From Nemorincola sp044225795 (GTDB taxonomy: Bacteria; Bacteroidota; Bacteroidia; Chitinophagales; Chitinophagaceae): DNA of 64,000 nt. Below are positions 53,724-63,092 of this stretch, piece after piece. Location: NCBI GenBank assembly GCA_044225795.1, contig JBGAIF010000003.1:445401-509400 (forward strand). Reading direction: 5' to 3'. The translations under genes were made by a program, and so were the position numbers. Within the stretch, counting starts at the first letter, position 1. The number at the start of each line of letters is the position of its first letter. The notes under the pieces were generated by a model that had not been told where the DNA came from, searched no databases, and saw only the letters and a program-made list of their open reading frames with translations.

Positions 53724-54857
53724 TTATTGGTTGCATGCCACGGTCGTTTTCTGGCTGTTCACAGTCACATACATCTGCACCTGGGTCAGGTTGTTGAGTA
53801 TGGTTATGGGTGTAAACTCGTCAAGTTTATTTACAGGCATGTCCAGTAGCGAATAATCCACAGGTATCCGGTGCTGTTCATCAGTTGCCGCATTGTAATT
53901 ACTCACCGCCACCTTCAATTTATGCAATAGTTCTGCACCTTTGCCTTCCTTCATCAGGTTGCCGGTATTGTGTTCATTGATCGTGACATGCGGGTTTCTA
54001 AGGTCGTCGGGCAGAGCAGCCTGTCCTGTTTCTTCCTGTATCACCATCGCCTTCATCTGGGCGCAGATACTATTTACCTGCACGGCAAGCTCTTCTGTGG
54101 GCATATGGTTGTGCTGTATGGTACGGAGTATCTGCTCATTCTTAAAGTACCCGTACATACCCACCGGCGGCTCATTTCTTACGCGCAGCATAGTAAAAAT
54201 GAGCCCTGTAGCACCTATCAACAGCACAGAGGTGAAGATGGTATTCATTTTTTTCTCCGGCCTCCTGATACCCGTAAAGAAGTAGGACGGAATGAACAAT
54301 AGGAACGATACTACCATTGTGGAGAACCACAACATCCTGGAATTTGGCCAGTGCATAATGGTGAACAAGGTGGCCATGGCATACAGTATGCCCGTAGCCG
54401 CGCCTGTGGCCAGCACCATTTTGTCGGTGCCGCTTGTACTTGGTTCCTTTCCTTTAAGCAGCACCGCCAGCGGCAGGAATACAAGGCTCATGGAAACAAT
54501 ACCCAGCAGAAGCAATACAGATGCACCGGGCCAATACATTAGTTTGAAGAAACAACCCGAAAGAAAGCTGACCACCGAGAAGGCGGCGCTTATGATCATT
54601 GCCTTTTTCATAAAATAATAGTTTTTGAATTTTAACAAATTGATGGTCTCCTCTTCTATTTCCTGCAGGCTGCCGCGGCACATTTCCCGGACAGCCTGCT
54701 TGTAGAAGCGTTCAAAGTCATCACCCTCTTTGAACTCTTGCTCCACCTTACAGCAGATATGGTCCAGGAGGTTCAACTGCAGGTCCTCCATTTCAACGCC
54801 ATTACGTCTAATGTCGTTGAGGATATATGCTACTTGTTCGTCGGTGAGGCAATACAT
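53724..54857 (-). CDS. Membrane protein with GldL-like helices
   Basis: 377 residues. A soluble N-terminal helical part of about 85 residues (LTDEQVAYILNDIRRNGVEM) is followed by about six membrane helices; two of them contain F-K-L-M-Y-W-P-G and F-T-I-M-H-W-P-N motifs, the same FxxMxWPG signature as in the gliding-motor protein GldL. A periplasmic or cytoplasmic C-terminal domain of about 140 residues ends the protein. The start comes 32 bases after the PadR gene stop, so the regulator and this protein form an operon. Function unknown; GldL identity is not claimed. Confidence 0.65.
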   Translation of the reverse strand: MYCLTDEQVAYILNDIRRNGVEMEDLQLNLLDHICCKVEQEFKEGDDFERFYKQAVREMCRGSLQEIEEETINLLKFKNYYFMKKAMIISAAFSVVSFLSGCFFKLMYWPGASVLLLLGIVSMSLVFLPLAVLLKGKEPSTSGTDKMVLATGAATGILYAMATLFTIMHWPNSRMLWFSTMVVSFLLFIPSYFFTGIRRPEKKMNTIFTSVLLIGATGLIFTMLRVRNEPPVGMYGYFKNEQILRTIQHNHMPTEELAVQVNSICAQMKAMVIQEETGQAALPDDLRNPHVTINEHNTGNLMKEGKGAELLHKLKVAVSNYNAATDEQHRIPVDYSLLDMPVNKLDEFTPITILNNLTQVQMYVTVNSQKTTVACNQ

Positions 54858-54889
54858 TTTACTTGCGTTTTGTAGTGTTTCTTCATTCG

Positions 54890-55240
54890 TTATGCTATGC
54901 CGTACGAAGCGGCAGGTTTTGCGGTTACCAATGTGTGTATGGTCTGCAGGAAGTCGAGCAGCTCTTTTACAGACTCCCGCGTGGCGTTTTTACCAGGCCG
55001 GGTCAGTGAGTAATATTTGCGCACCCGTTTCCCTATATATACTTCTTCTGCAATTACCAGGCCATCTGCTTCCAACTTGTGCAGGGCAGGGTAGAGCGAA
55101 CCTTCTTTTACAAGTATCTTATCGCCCGACATATCCTTCACCATCTGGGTTATCTCATAGCCATACATACGCCCCTTCTCTTCTAATAAACGCAGTATGA
55201 TGGTTCCCAGTGTGCCCTTTAGTAATTCTGTCTGATTCAT
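54890..55240 (-). CDS. PadR family transcriptional regulator
   Basis: 116 residues. Winged-helix N-terminus (LLKGTLGTIILRLLEEKGRM, YGYEITQMV), recognition helix and wing KEGSLYPALHKLEADGLV, VRKYYSLT, then a dimerising helix. PadR proteins repress nearby operons and release DNA upon binding small ligands. It is cotranscribed with the membrane protein that follows, which is the usual pattern for this family in Bacteroidota. Confidence 0.92.
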   Translation of the reverse strand: MNQTELLKGTLGTIILRLLEEKGRMYGYEITQMVKDMSGDKILVKEGSLYPALHKLEADGLVIAEEVYIGKRVRKYYSLTRPGKNATRESVKELLDFLQTIHTLVTAKPAASYGIA

Positions 55241-55360
55241 AGCTTATTGTTGCATCTTTTAACAATGCATCACAAATCTATGTATTAAATCTGAAATGAC
55301 AAAATCTTTTTTAACAGTGCCGTGAAAGCCATCTACACGCTAAGTATCTATATTTGAAAT

Positions 55361-55900
55361 ATGGACGCTTTCCCTGAACTATATACACCAAGGCTGAAGC
55401 TGAGGAAAATAGTGCCCGACGATATTCCTTTGCTGGTATTGTATGCTAACAACAAAAAGATATCGGACTACGTGCTGAACATACCCCATCCCTACACGGA
55501 GCCAGATGCGGTATTTCGCATCAGCTATGTGGTGCAGGGATTCAATAGCAGGAGCCGGTACGTATTCGCGATAGAACTGAAGGAAAGAAATGAATTTATC
55601 GGTGAAATAGGGCTGCACCTGGACAATGACGGGAAATTGGCGCAATTGGGCTATTGGATAGGCGAGCCATTCTGGAATAAAGGGTTTGCCACAGAGGCAG
55701 TAAGGGCGGTACTGAAGTTCGGGTATGAAAAGATAGGGCTTGAGAAAATATTCGCTACCTGCCACGAAGATAATAAAGCATCGGCCAGGGTACTTTTGAA
55801 CAACAGGATGGAGCACAATGTATTAAATGGCAACATACGCCAATACCGGATGGACAAAGAAGAATACCTGCTGGTACAACCTGTAAACAAGCAAATATGA
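55361..55900 (+). CDS. GNAT family N-acetyltransferase (RimJ/RimL-like)
   Basis: 179 residues. LYTPRLKLRKIVPDDIPLL at the start, LGYWIGEPFWNKGFATEAVR (acetyl-CoA-binding loop) and EKIFATCHEDNKASARVL mark the RimJ/RimL branch. It acetylates an amine, for example the N-terminus of a protein or an antibiotic; the substrate cannot be told from sequence. Its TGA overlaps the start of the DinB gene by four bases (ATGA), so the two are translationally coupled. Confidence 0.88.
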   Translation: MDAFPELYTPRLKLRKIVPDDIPLLVLYANNKKISDYVLNIPHPYTEPDAVFRISYVVQGFNSRSRYVFAIELKERNEFIGEIGLHLDNDGKLAQLGYWIGEPFWNKGFATEAVRAVLKFGYEKIGLEKIFATCHEDNKASARVLLNNRMEHNVLNGNIRQYRMDKEEYLLVQPVNKQI

Positions 55901-56361
55901 GCATCAGCACACAACTGGCAAAACACATGAGGGATGTGTTCTTCGGTGGCAACTGGACTGTCTCCAACCTCCGCGACAACCTGAAGGGTGTAACGTGGGA
56001 GCAGGCGATCACTAAGATAGAGGGCTATAATACCATAGCCGTGCTTACGTTTCATATTCACTACTTTGTAGGTGTGGCCATGAAAGTATTACAGGGCGGT
56101 CCGCTTATCGGAGATGATAAGCTGAGTTTTGCTCATCCGCCGATCAATTCGCAGGCAGATTGGGAGGACATGCAGAACCGGGTATGGGCCGACGCAGAGA
56201 TATTTGCCGCATTAATAGAGCAGTTGCCTGGTAACAAATTGTCTGAAGATTTCGCGGATACCAGATACGGAACCTACTACCGCAATATTGCCGGCATCAT
56301 AGAGCATACACACTACCATCTCGGGCAGATCGTGATCATCAAAAAACTACTGGAGAAGTAA
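55897..56361 (+). CDS. DinB/YfiT-like four-helix metalloprotein
   Basis: 154 residues. The helix bundle with the His residues of FHIHYFVGVAMK and HTHYHLGQIVIIKKLL gives the DinB metal site. Members are thiol transferases or have unknown roles; the name comes from a damage-inducible B. subtilis gene. Coupled by ATGA overlap to the upstream GNAT gene, which suggests one function, perhaps thiol or toxin detoxification (inference). Confidence 0.85.
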   Translation: MSISTQLAKHMRDVFFGGNWTVSNLRDNLKGVTWEQAITKIEGYNTIAVLTFHIHYFVGVAMKVLQGGPLIGDDKLSFAHPPINSQADWEDMQNRVWADAEIFAALIEQLPGNKLSEDFADTRYGTYYRNIAGIIEHTHYHLGQIVIIKKLLEK

Positions 56362-56364
56362 GCA

Positions 56365-57897
56365 TTATACAGAGAACTTGATACCCTGCGCCAGTGGCAA
56401 TTGATCACTCCAGTTGATCGTATTGGTCTGGCGGCGCATATAAGCCTTCCAGCTATCTGATCCGCTTTCGCGGCCACCTCCGGTTTCTTTTTCACCACCG
56501 AAAGCGCCACCTATTTCAGCGCCGCTGGTGCCGATGTTCACATTGGCGATACCACAGTCGCTGCCCATATGCGATAGATATTGTTCCGCTTCCCTCATGT
56601 TCAGTGTCATAATAGAAGAGGACAGGCCTTGCGGTACATTATTCTGCATGGCGATCGCTTGTTCCAGGGTAGCATATTTCATGATGTAAAGAATGGGCGC
56701 GAATGTTTCATGCTGCACGATCGGCCATTCATTCTGTACCTCGAAAATGCAGGGTTGTACATAGCAGCCGCTGTTGTATTTTTTGCCGGTGAGCACACCG
56801 CCGGCAACAATTTGTTTGCCCTTGGCTTTCTTCACTTCGGCAATTGCATGCATGTACGCATTTACGGCGTCTTTATCAATAAGCGGCCCCACATGCGTTC
56901 CCGGATCCAGCGGATCGCCTATCACCAGTTGCTTGTATGCGGCTACCAGTTTTCTCTTGAAAACGTCATACACCTTCTCATGTATGATGAGGCGGCGGGT
57001 AGTGGTACATCTTTGTCCCGCAGTGCCCACTGCTCCGAATATAGCTGCACGCAACGCAATGTTGAGGTCGGCGTATTCTGATATGATAATAGCATTGTTG
57101 CCACCCAGCTCCAGTAACGAACGGCCCAGTCGTGCGGCAACTGCAGCACCTACGGCCTTGCCCATACGCGTAGAGCCTGTTGCAGATACCAGTGGCACAC
57201 GGCTGTCATTGCTCATCCATTCTCCGCAATCCCTGCCGCCTATTACAAGTCCGCATACGCCTTCAGGCACACCGTTGGCCTTGAATACATCAGATATGAT
57301 CTGCTGGCAGGCAATAGCTGACAGCGGTGTTTTTTCAGATGGTTTCCATACACAGGTATTACCACAAATAAAGGCGATCATACTGTTCCAGCTCCATACG
57401 GCAACCGGAAAGTTGAATGCGCTGATGATGCCAACTACGCCAAGCGGGTGCCATTGCTCATACATGCGGTGCTTTGGCCGCTCGCTGTGCATGGTCAGCC
57501 CGTATAGTTGCCGCGACATGCCTACAGCCAGGTCGCATATGTCTATCATCTCCTGCACTTCTCCATATCCTTCCTGCAGGCTTTTGCCCATCTCGTAAGA
57601 TACGAGCATGCCCAGCGGCTCTTTGTATTTCCTCAGCGCTTCGCCCACCTGGCGCACTACTTCTCCACGCCTGGGAGCGGGCCACATACGCCATTCGGCA
57701 AATGCCGCCTGCGCCTGTGCTACCACCTTGTCGTATGTGCCGCGGGTCACTCCATTTACCGATGCGATGCGGTGGCCGTCAACAGGGGAGTATGATTCTA
57801 TTTTTTCACCGCCTGCTTTGAGCCATTTCGTACCTGTGGCAGCGCCTTCATTCACTTTACTGATGCGTAGTTTGCTGAGCACTTTGTTCATTTTCAT
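56365..57897 (-). CDS. Aldehyde dehydrogenase, ALDH7 (alpha-aminoadipic semialdehyde) type
   Basis: 510 residues. ISAFNFPVAVWSWN, LVSATGSTRMGKAVG, the catalytic Glu in LLELGGNNAI and Cys in GTAGQRCTTTRRL (the GQRCTTxRR form is typical of ALDH7) identify the group. It oxidises alpha-aminoadipate semialdehyde in lysine breakdown or a related aldehyde. The start is the first of two closely spaced ATGs (57897, 57891). It ends three bases before the stop of the convergent DinB gene, with no terminator seen. A TACATTTG box lies 24 bases before the start. Confidence 0.9.
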   Translation of the reverse strand: MKMNKVLSKLRISKVNEGAATGTKWLKAGGEKIESYSPVDGHRIASVNGVTRGTYDKVVAQAQAAFAEWRMWPAPRRGEVVRQVGEALRKYKEPLGMLVSYEMGKSLQEGYGEVQEMIDICDLAVGMSRQLYGLTMHSERPKHRMYEQWHPLGVVGIISAFNFPVAVWSWNSMIAFICGNTCVWKPSEKTPLSAIACQQIISDVFKANGVPEGVCGLVIGGRDCGEWMSNDSRVPLVSATGSTRMGKAVGAAVAARLGRSLLELGGNNAIIISEYADLNIALRAAIFGAVGTAGQRCTTTRRLIIHEKVYDVFKRKLVAAYKQLVIGDPLDPGTHVGPLIDKDAVNAYMHAIAEVKKAKGKQIVAGGVLTGKKYNSGCYVQPCIFEVQNEWPIVQHETFAPILYIMKYATLEQAIAMQNNVPQGLSSSIMTLNMREAEQYLSHMGSDCGIANVNIGTSGAEIGGAFGGEKETGGGRESGSDSWKAYMRRQTNTINWSDQLPLAQGIKFSV

Positions 57898-57921
57898 AAT
57901 CGCTGAGATTGTTACGGACAA

Positions 57922-57929
57922 CAAATGTA
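57922..57929 (-). promoter_or_regulatory. Promoter -7 box of the ALDH7-type gene
   Basis: On the minus strand TACATTTG matches TAnnTTTG and gives a leader of about 20 bases. The -33 region lacks a clear TTTG. Confidence 0.5.
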
Positions 57930-57976
57930 AACTATTCGCAGATAGCTAAGAAAATCGCGGACCAGACGGCAGGTCA

Positions 57977-58492
57977 TCACTTCTTCGGCACAAGAGGTGA
58001 TTTTTTTTTAATGTTTGCCCAGGTAGTTTTAAGGATGCGCTGATCATACGCATTGATGCGGCATGGAGGCGTTTTAGTATCCGTCTCATGTTCCAGAAAA
58101 TAAGTTCTGTCGAGGGGCGCCAGGACATCCAACTCAGGTTCTTTGGCCGCAGTGAACCGTACCATAGTGCCCGGTACAAATTCATCATTTTTCAGGCTGA
58201 GCAGCCTGACGGTATCCTTGGGCCAGATATATACGATGGTCGCTGATACAGCTCCAGGGCCTTTTTTTGATTCTTTTACGGCAGCAGAGCTGACCACCAG
58301 CCCTTCCATAGTGCCTTTTACATCAAAGAAACGCCATCGGCACTGGTAGGCATTGGATAGCAGGTGATGACAATTCTTCGGGTCGTGAGGCCATTTTTTG
58401 GGTGGCCAGTCAGTGTCTTTATTCTGTGCGTATGTTGTCCCGCAGGCAATACAGCCCAGGAAGATGAAAAACAATGACCGGTATAGATTCAT
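57977..58492 (-). CDS. Exported protein of unknown function
   Basis: 171 residues with a signal peptide (MNLYRSLFFIFLGCIACGTTYAQ). The mature protein is Trp/Pro-rich at first (DWPPKKWPHDPKNCHH) and then beta-like (GAVSATIVYIWPKDTVRLLS, GTMVRFTAAKEPELDVL). A few Cys may pair. No family is recognised. Divergent from the dipeptidase gene. Confidence 0.6.
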   Translation of the reverse strand: MNLYRSLFFIFLGCIACGTTYAQNKDTDWPPKKWPHDPKNCHHLLSNAYQCRWRFFDVKGTMEGLVVSSAAVKESKKGPGAVSATIVYIWPKDTVRLLSLKNDEFVPGTMVRFTAAKEPELDVLAPLDRTYFLEHETDTKTPPCRINAYDQRILKTTWANIKKKSPLVPKK

Positions 58493-58600
58493 AAATAGCT
58501 GTCTGTATGTTGCTCGTGCAACAAAAGTATATAATGAATGCTACAAAGACAGCCGGTTTGTATGAAATGGTTTGGCAAAGAATATCTTTTCAGGAAAACA

Positions 58601-58608
58601 TATATTTG
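58601..58608 (+). promoter_or_regulatory. Nearly leaderless promoter -7 box of the dipeptidase gene
   Basis: TATATTTG ends six bases before the ATG at 58615, so the transcript would have almost no leader. The -33 box is unclear. Confidence 0.5.
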
Positions 58609-58614
58609 ACATTC

Positions 58615-59307
58615 ATGAGAAGGCCATTCATCCCGGTAGTTCTGTTCGTTCTGCTCGCCATCACAGCTAAGGGGCAGAAATGCAGTACTGATGCCCGGTG
58701 CATCAGTACTGTGGCAGCATATCAGGAATCGGTGAAGGCAGATGCCCGTAAGAGACTGGTATCGTTACCTTCATACATTCCGGGTATTGTGCTGGATATG
58801 CGGTATGCCACCACCAACAATTTTACCCACAAGGTGCTCTATACGCATCCTGCCGCTCTTATGCGGTCCGAACCGGCTCAGGCATTGCAGAAGGTACAGC
58901 AAGAACTTAAGAAGAAAGGATATGGCCTGAAGATATACGATGCATTCAGGCCTTTCAGTGTCACCTGTACATTATGGCAACTGGTGCCGGACAGGCATTA
59001 TGCCGCCGATCCGCGAAAGGGTAGTCACCATAACCGTGCTATTGCTGTGGATCTGACCATCATAGATGTGAAGACAGGCAGGGAGCTTGATATGGGCACA
59101 ACCTATGATAATTTCACCGACACAGCGCATCATGATTTTACGGCGCTTCCGGAAAATGTACTTGCCAATCGCAGGCTACTGAAGTACGTGATGTGGAAAT
59201 ACGGCTTCAATTACGTACCTACAGAATGGTGGCACTACCACTGGCGGGATAAAGAGACGTATGAGGTAATAGACCTCGACTTCGACCAATTGAAAGGAGC
59301 AGAGTAG
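58615..59307 (+). CDS. D-alanyl-D-alanine dipeptidase, VanX/DdpX type
   Basis: 230 residues from the ATG of the signal peptide MRRPFIPVVLFVLLAITAKGQ; the longer frame is rejected because the promoter lies inside it. The zinc motif SHHNRAIAVDLT (SxHxxxxAxD; the usual Gly is Ala) and the late EWWHYHW (catalytic Glu and zinc His) are those of VanX-like peptidases, as are LDMRYATTNNF and KIYDAFRPFSVTCTLW. It cleaves D-Ala-D-Ala in the periplasm, for peptidoglycan recycling rather than vancomycin resistance, since no vanA/vanH partner is near. Confidence 0.88.
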   Translation: MRRPFIPVVLFVLLAITAKGQKCSTDARCISTVAAYQESVKADARKRLVSLPSYIPGIVLDMRYATTNNFTHKVLYTHPAALMRSEPAQALQKVQQELKKKGYGLKIYDAFRPFSVTCTLWQLVPDRHYAADPRKGSHHNRAIAVDLTIIDVKTGRELDMGTTYDNFTDTAHHDFTALPENVLANRRLLKYVMWKYGFNYVPTEWWHYHWRDKETYEVIDLDFDQLKGAE

Positions 59308-59309
59308 TG

Positions 59310-60395
59310 TTACCTGTCACGATGCATGATCACGTTTCGTGGTAACTCTTTCTTCACAGGCTGTCCTGTATTGGCTTCATCTTTCTGGTAAAATTCAAAC
59401 GACTTTCTGAACAGCTTTCTGAAAATAGAATGCTGTATCATCACCGTATCCTGGTTATTATTGATCACCGCATAAAGGCGGTCAGCATCATATTCATCAG
59501 GTACATCCGGGTTCGATACTGTCACATTCTTACTGCGCCTGTTGAGTGCCATCCAGTATATGTCTATATGCTGGTGCTGCCCGTGCATGCCTTCAATGTC
59601 TATGGTAGATTGTTTAGGAGCCGTTTTCAATGTTGTATCCATATCCGGCAGCCCGTTCAGGTAACCCTCACAATTGATGTTCCTGAAATAGCCCATATAT
59701 ACATTGGCGCGGCGCATATTCAGTGTGCCCATACCGGTGGTCACGCTCTGTTCTCCCTTTACCGTTATTGCGTTATTCTCCCTGCCTATTACAAATGAGT
59801 TGATCGGGCTGGCCGCGTATTGCACAGATACACTCTTAATTTCCTCTGCCGGCAGATTAATGACCGTACGGTCTCTCCAGTCCCTTAGTTTGAATGAATA
59901 ACGTGGCGTGAGGTAGCCGTTGAAGCCCGTAACATGAACGATGTAGGGTGTATGCGCGTTCTCCATCATCATATTGGTGCCTACATTATTAACAGCAGCA
60001 CCGCCTACATAGAATACACTCATCTTTTCCCCAGACCGGTTATATACTTCTACCTTGATGCCATCTGTAGAGAGGTTCTTCACCACATTTTCATAGGCAT
60101 TCTTTGTGACCGGGTACAGCGGCGCCTGCTTATGCAGTGTTTCCAGCAGCAGGTCTAAAGTGCTGGGTAGCGCGCGATATTTTTTGTTGACCATCCAACC
60201 GGAATCCGTGCGTTCTACCAGCACGCCTTCCCCTTCAGTAGAAACAATGAACAACTTGCCGATAGCCCCGGTGTCATTGATGGTGAACCCGGCTTCTTTT
60301 TTATCGAACTTTGAAGAATTGTCGGTAAAAAGGAAGAAATAAACGCCAAAGCCTACTATGGCCAGGATCAATAAATAAACAATTGTTTTACGCAT
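59310..60395 (-). CDS. DUF4340 domain protein, membrane-anchored
   Basis: 361 residues. One N-terminal membrane helix (TIVYLLILAIVGFGVYFFLF), then an extracytoplasmic region with two DUF4340-like beta domains (about 40-140, GKLFIVSTEGEGVLVERTDS, and 150-330). The start overlaps the stop of gldG by one base (TAATG). Found at the same place downstream of GldG-like proteins in many Bacteroidota, so it is probably part of the ABC system, though its role is unknown. Confidence 0.82.
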   Translation of the reverse strand: MRKTIVYLLILAIVGFGVYFFLFTDNSSKFDKKEAGFTINDTGAIGKLFIVSTEGEGVLVERTDSGWMVNKKYRALPSTLDLLLETLHKQAPLYPVTKNAYENVVKNLSTDGIKVEVYNRSGEKMSVFYVGGAAVNNVGTNMMMENAHTPYIVHVTGFNGYLTPRYSFKLRDWRDRTVINLPAEEIKSVSVQYAASPINSFVIGRENNAITVKGEQSVTTGMGTLNMRRANVYMGYFRNINCEGYLNGLPDMDTTLKTAPKQSTIDIEGMHGQHQHIDIYWMALNRRSKNVTVSNPDVPDEYDADRLYAVINNNQDTVMIQHSIFRKLFRKSFEFYQKDEANTGQPVKKELPRNVIMHRDR

Positions 60396-62128
60396 TATGC
60401 CGGTGTATTTGTTACGTTTGACTTTACCTCATACCTGCGCTTTCTGAAGAAGAGATAAGCCGAAGCGAATACCAGCACTACGGCTATTGGTATCACTACG
60501 TTCAGGAACTGCCACTTGCTCTTCTCATCCTTCGCACGGCCCTTATCCAGCAAGCGCAGCTTCACCTCCTTCGATCTGGCTTCAAGTATGCCTGAGTGGT
60601 CAGTCAGGTATTCCATACAATTGAGCAGAAAGGTTCTGTTTGCATAATATTCTCCGGTCCACCACCAGTAGCCCATTTGCATGGGACCATCTTTGGGGTT
60701 GTAGCCATTTCTGAAGATGTCGCCAACCGATACCACGATCATGCTGCCGGGGCTGTCGCATGCCGCTTTGAACGGTTGTTTCAATGAGTCCAGCAGGCGC
60801 AGATATTCCGGTGCCAGTAGGTTCTGGTACACGGAGTGGAACTTGCCTTCCAGCAGTACGGCAACAGGCAGGTATGACTTTGTGAACAGGTCGGGTTTTT
60901 GCGGATACAGCATGGTGCTGGTACTTACACGAGCCGGAGCCATGGCAGTTCTGCTGTACTTGGATGATGTAAGCAGAATACTTTTTTTGATGCCATCACT
61001 TTTTACGGTGTCGATACTGTTGGTAAATCCGCCGCGGATGAAGTCCATGTTCTTCACGATCGGGTGATCTCCCGTCGGATTGATCTTAGGGTAGTATATC
61101 CAGTCCTTCCATTCACGTTGCCCGCTTGCCGGGTTGATACGCCCGAGCGGCATACACTGCAGGTCCTGTACCAGGTCATTGTTCACACGTGCACCGTATT
61201 TGAACAGCATATCGTCAAGGCCCAGGCCGCGCTCCATAGCTATGATCTGCGGTGAGTTCCTTAAGCTGTCCATGTTGGCATCAAGGTTATTCATTGCCCA
61301 CAGTACATGGCCGCCACGCATGATATACTGGTCTATCTTTAGTTTCTCGGGACCGGTAAATGGAGTTGTCGGTTGTACGATCACGATGGCCTGGTATGCG
61401 AGTGGTATGTACAGCATGTGGGATAGGTCCAGTGTATCCATGCCGTAATAGTGCGACAGGCATCCGAGCATGTCATACGAATAGATACTGAGGTCCTGTC
61501 CGTTGCCCACTACATAGCCTATGCGTGCCGGTTCTCTTTTGCCAAGCTGGTTGATCGCGTTGGCAAATTTATACTCCAGCATAGCCTCCGAAGAGCTCAT
61601 TTTTTCCTCATCAGTTCTGCCGGGAGGATTCTCTAAAAGAGCAATGGACATCTCCCCGCCATTGTATTGCACAAGCGCATATGGGAAGAACGGCTTTTCA
61701 GAGTATTCATCGTCGGTCTTGGAACTGAGTTGTATGACCCTGATACCTTTCTGCGCCAGGTCGTGCGCTATTACTTTCTGCTCACTTTCGTTCTTTCCTT
61801 CAAAGGGGTCAATGAACCGGAAGATGAATTTGTTGCCGGCAATATTCTTGAAGGAGGTAAGCCGTTCGCGGGTAGCTTCCTGCATGCGCTGTAGCAGGGC
61901 GGGGAATTTTCCTTTCAGATACACATCCACCACCGCGGTCTCCTGCATGTTCTTCAGCATCTTCACCGTAGGCTCAGATAGTGTGAACCGCTTTTCCCTC
62001 GTTAGGTCGATGCCGGTATGGAAGTAAGAAGCGAGCACATTCACACCCAGCAGGATACCGATCATGATAACGACGCGTATCGTTGCCTGGGTCTGCCTCT
62101 GTTTTTTTGTTGGTGTGTTACTTGCCAT
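60395..62128 (-). CDS. gldG: Gliding-motility-associated ABC transporter component GldG
   Basis: 577 residues. Membrane helix near residue 15-40 (IRVVIMIGILLGVNVLASYF), then HTGIDLTREKRFTLSEPTVK, the hallmark of the GldG/ABC-type uncharacterised transport family, a large extracytoplasmic part and a final helix (VVIPIAVVLVFASAYLFF). With GldF and the ATPase GldA (not in the window) it forms the GldAFG complex needed for gliding in Flavobacterium johnsoniae. It follows gldF by 9 bases. Confidence 0.92.
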   Translation of the reverse strand: MASNTPTKKQRQTQATIRVVIMIGILLGVNVLASYFHTGIDLTREKRFTLSEPTVKMLKNMQETAVVDVYLKGKFPALLQRMQEATRERLTSFKNIAGNKFIFRFIDPFEGKNESEQKVIAHDLAQKGIRVIQLSSKTDDEYSEKPFFPYALVQYNGGEMSIALLENPPGRTDEEKMSSSEAMLEYKFANAINQLGKREPARIGYVVGNGQDLSIYSYDMLGCLSHYYGMDTLDLSHMLYIPLAYQAIVIVQPTTPFTGPEKLKIDQYIMRGGHVLWAMNNLDANMDSLRNSPQIIAMERGLGLDDMLFKYGARVNNDLVQDLQCMPLGRINPASGQREWKDWIYYPKINPTGDHPIVKNMDFIRGGFTNSIDTVKSDGIKKSILLTSSKYSRTAMAPARVSTSTMLYPQKPDLFTKSYLPVAVLLEGKFHSVYQNLLAPEYLRLLDSLKQPFKAACDSPGSMIVVSVGDIFRNGYNPKDGPMQMGYWWWTGEYYANRTFLLNCMEYLTDHSGILEARSKEVKLRLLDKGRAKDEKSKWQFLNVVIPIAVVLVFASAYLFFRKRRYEVKSNVTNTPA

Positions 62129-62137
62129 CTCTGTTTC

Positions 62138-62890
62138 TTATCCCAGTCTTTGAGAGCCCCTGGTCCTGCTGTTCAGCGAGAACCGGGTGAGCGCGATAAA
62201 TAATATGATCACCGAAAGAAAATAAATGACATCGCGGGTGTCTATGAGCCCGCGGCTGATGGAATTATAGTGAAACTCCATGCCTACCATGCTCAGGTAG
62301 TAGTCCACACCTTCCGCCAGTTTCGGGAGCTTGCTGAGCTGTTCAAAACCCGTATATAAAAGGTAGCAGGCCACCAGTGCCACAAGAAAACTTACCACCT
62401 GGTTGGCTGTAAGTGAAGAGCAGAACACACCCACAGCGCCGAAAGTGGCCGCCAGGAAGAAAAGCCCGATATAAGAGCCGATGATGGCACCCGAATCGAT
62501 GGTGATATCAGGCAGCGCCAGGCTGCTGATGGTAATGACATATACCAGGGTTGGGAGCAGCGCGAAAACTATCAGTGCCAGAGTGGCCAGGTATTTGCCC
62601 ATGATGATGTTCAGGTCGGTGACGGGCTTCGTGGACAACCATTCAATAGTACCCGTTCTGAATTCATCGGCAAAAGACCTCATGGTCACAGCGGGTACCA
62701 GCAGCAGCAACAGCCACGGCGCTATGTCAAAGAAGCGCTCAAGCGACGCATATCCATAATCAATGATACTGTATTGGGGGATGATCCACAGGAACAGGCC
62801 GCAAGCGGAGAGGAACACAAGCAAAGCCACATAGCCGACTATGGAGCTGAAAAACGAGTTTATTTCCTTTATGAAGATACTGCGCATCAA
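62138..62890 (-). CDS. gldF: Gliding-motility ABC transporter permease GldF
   Basis: 250 residues, six membrane helices. IFIKEINSFFSSIVGYVALL at the start and EFRTGTIEWLSTKPVTDLNI in the first loop are characteristic of GldF permeases. Partner of GldG; together with DUF4340 protein forms a tight operon. In strains without gliding these genes may serve T9SS-linked or other export functions. Confidence 0.92.
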   Translation of the reverse strand: MMRSIFIKEINSFFSSIVGYVALLVFLSACGLFLWIIPQYSIIDYGYASLERFFDIAPWLLLLLVPAVTMRSFADEFRTGTIEWLSTKPVTDLNIIMGKYLATLALIVFALLPTLVYVITISSLALPDITIDSGAIIGSYIGLFFLAATFGAVGVFCSSLTANQVVSFLVALVACYLLYTGFEQLSKLPKLAEGVDYYLSMVGMEFHYNSISRGLIDTRDVIYFLSVIILFIALTRFSLNSRTRGSQRLG

Positions 62891-63092
62891 TTTTCTTCGA
62901 GCGGCAAATATAATAAAACGAAGGGGCTTTCAATGGCTACCAAAAATTGTAAAAGTTAAAATTCAAATAAAACTGATCTGTTATCTGTTGATGGCCGATC
63001 ACTTGAAACTATTGGTATTTGCAGGCATTCCCACCGGTTGCGTTGCAGGGTATAGATGATATTAGCTACTTTCGTGGTCCTAAATCTCAGAT

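Noticed and set aside
58615..59307. A vancomycin-resistance gene vanX
   Set aside because: VanX-like peptidases with signal peptides serve peptidoglycan recycling in many bacteria, and no vanH, vanA or regulator is nearby.
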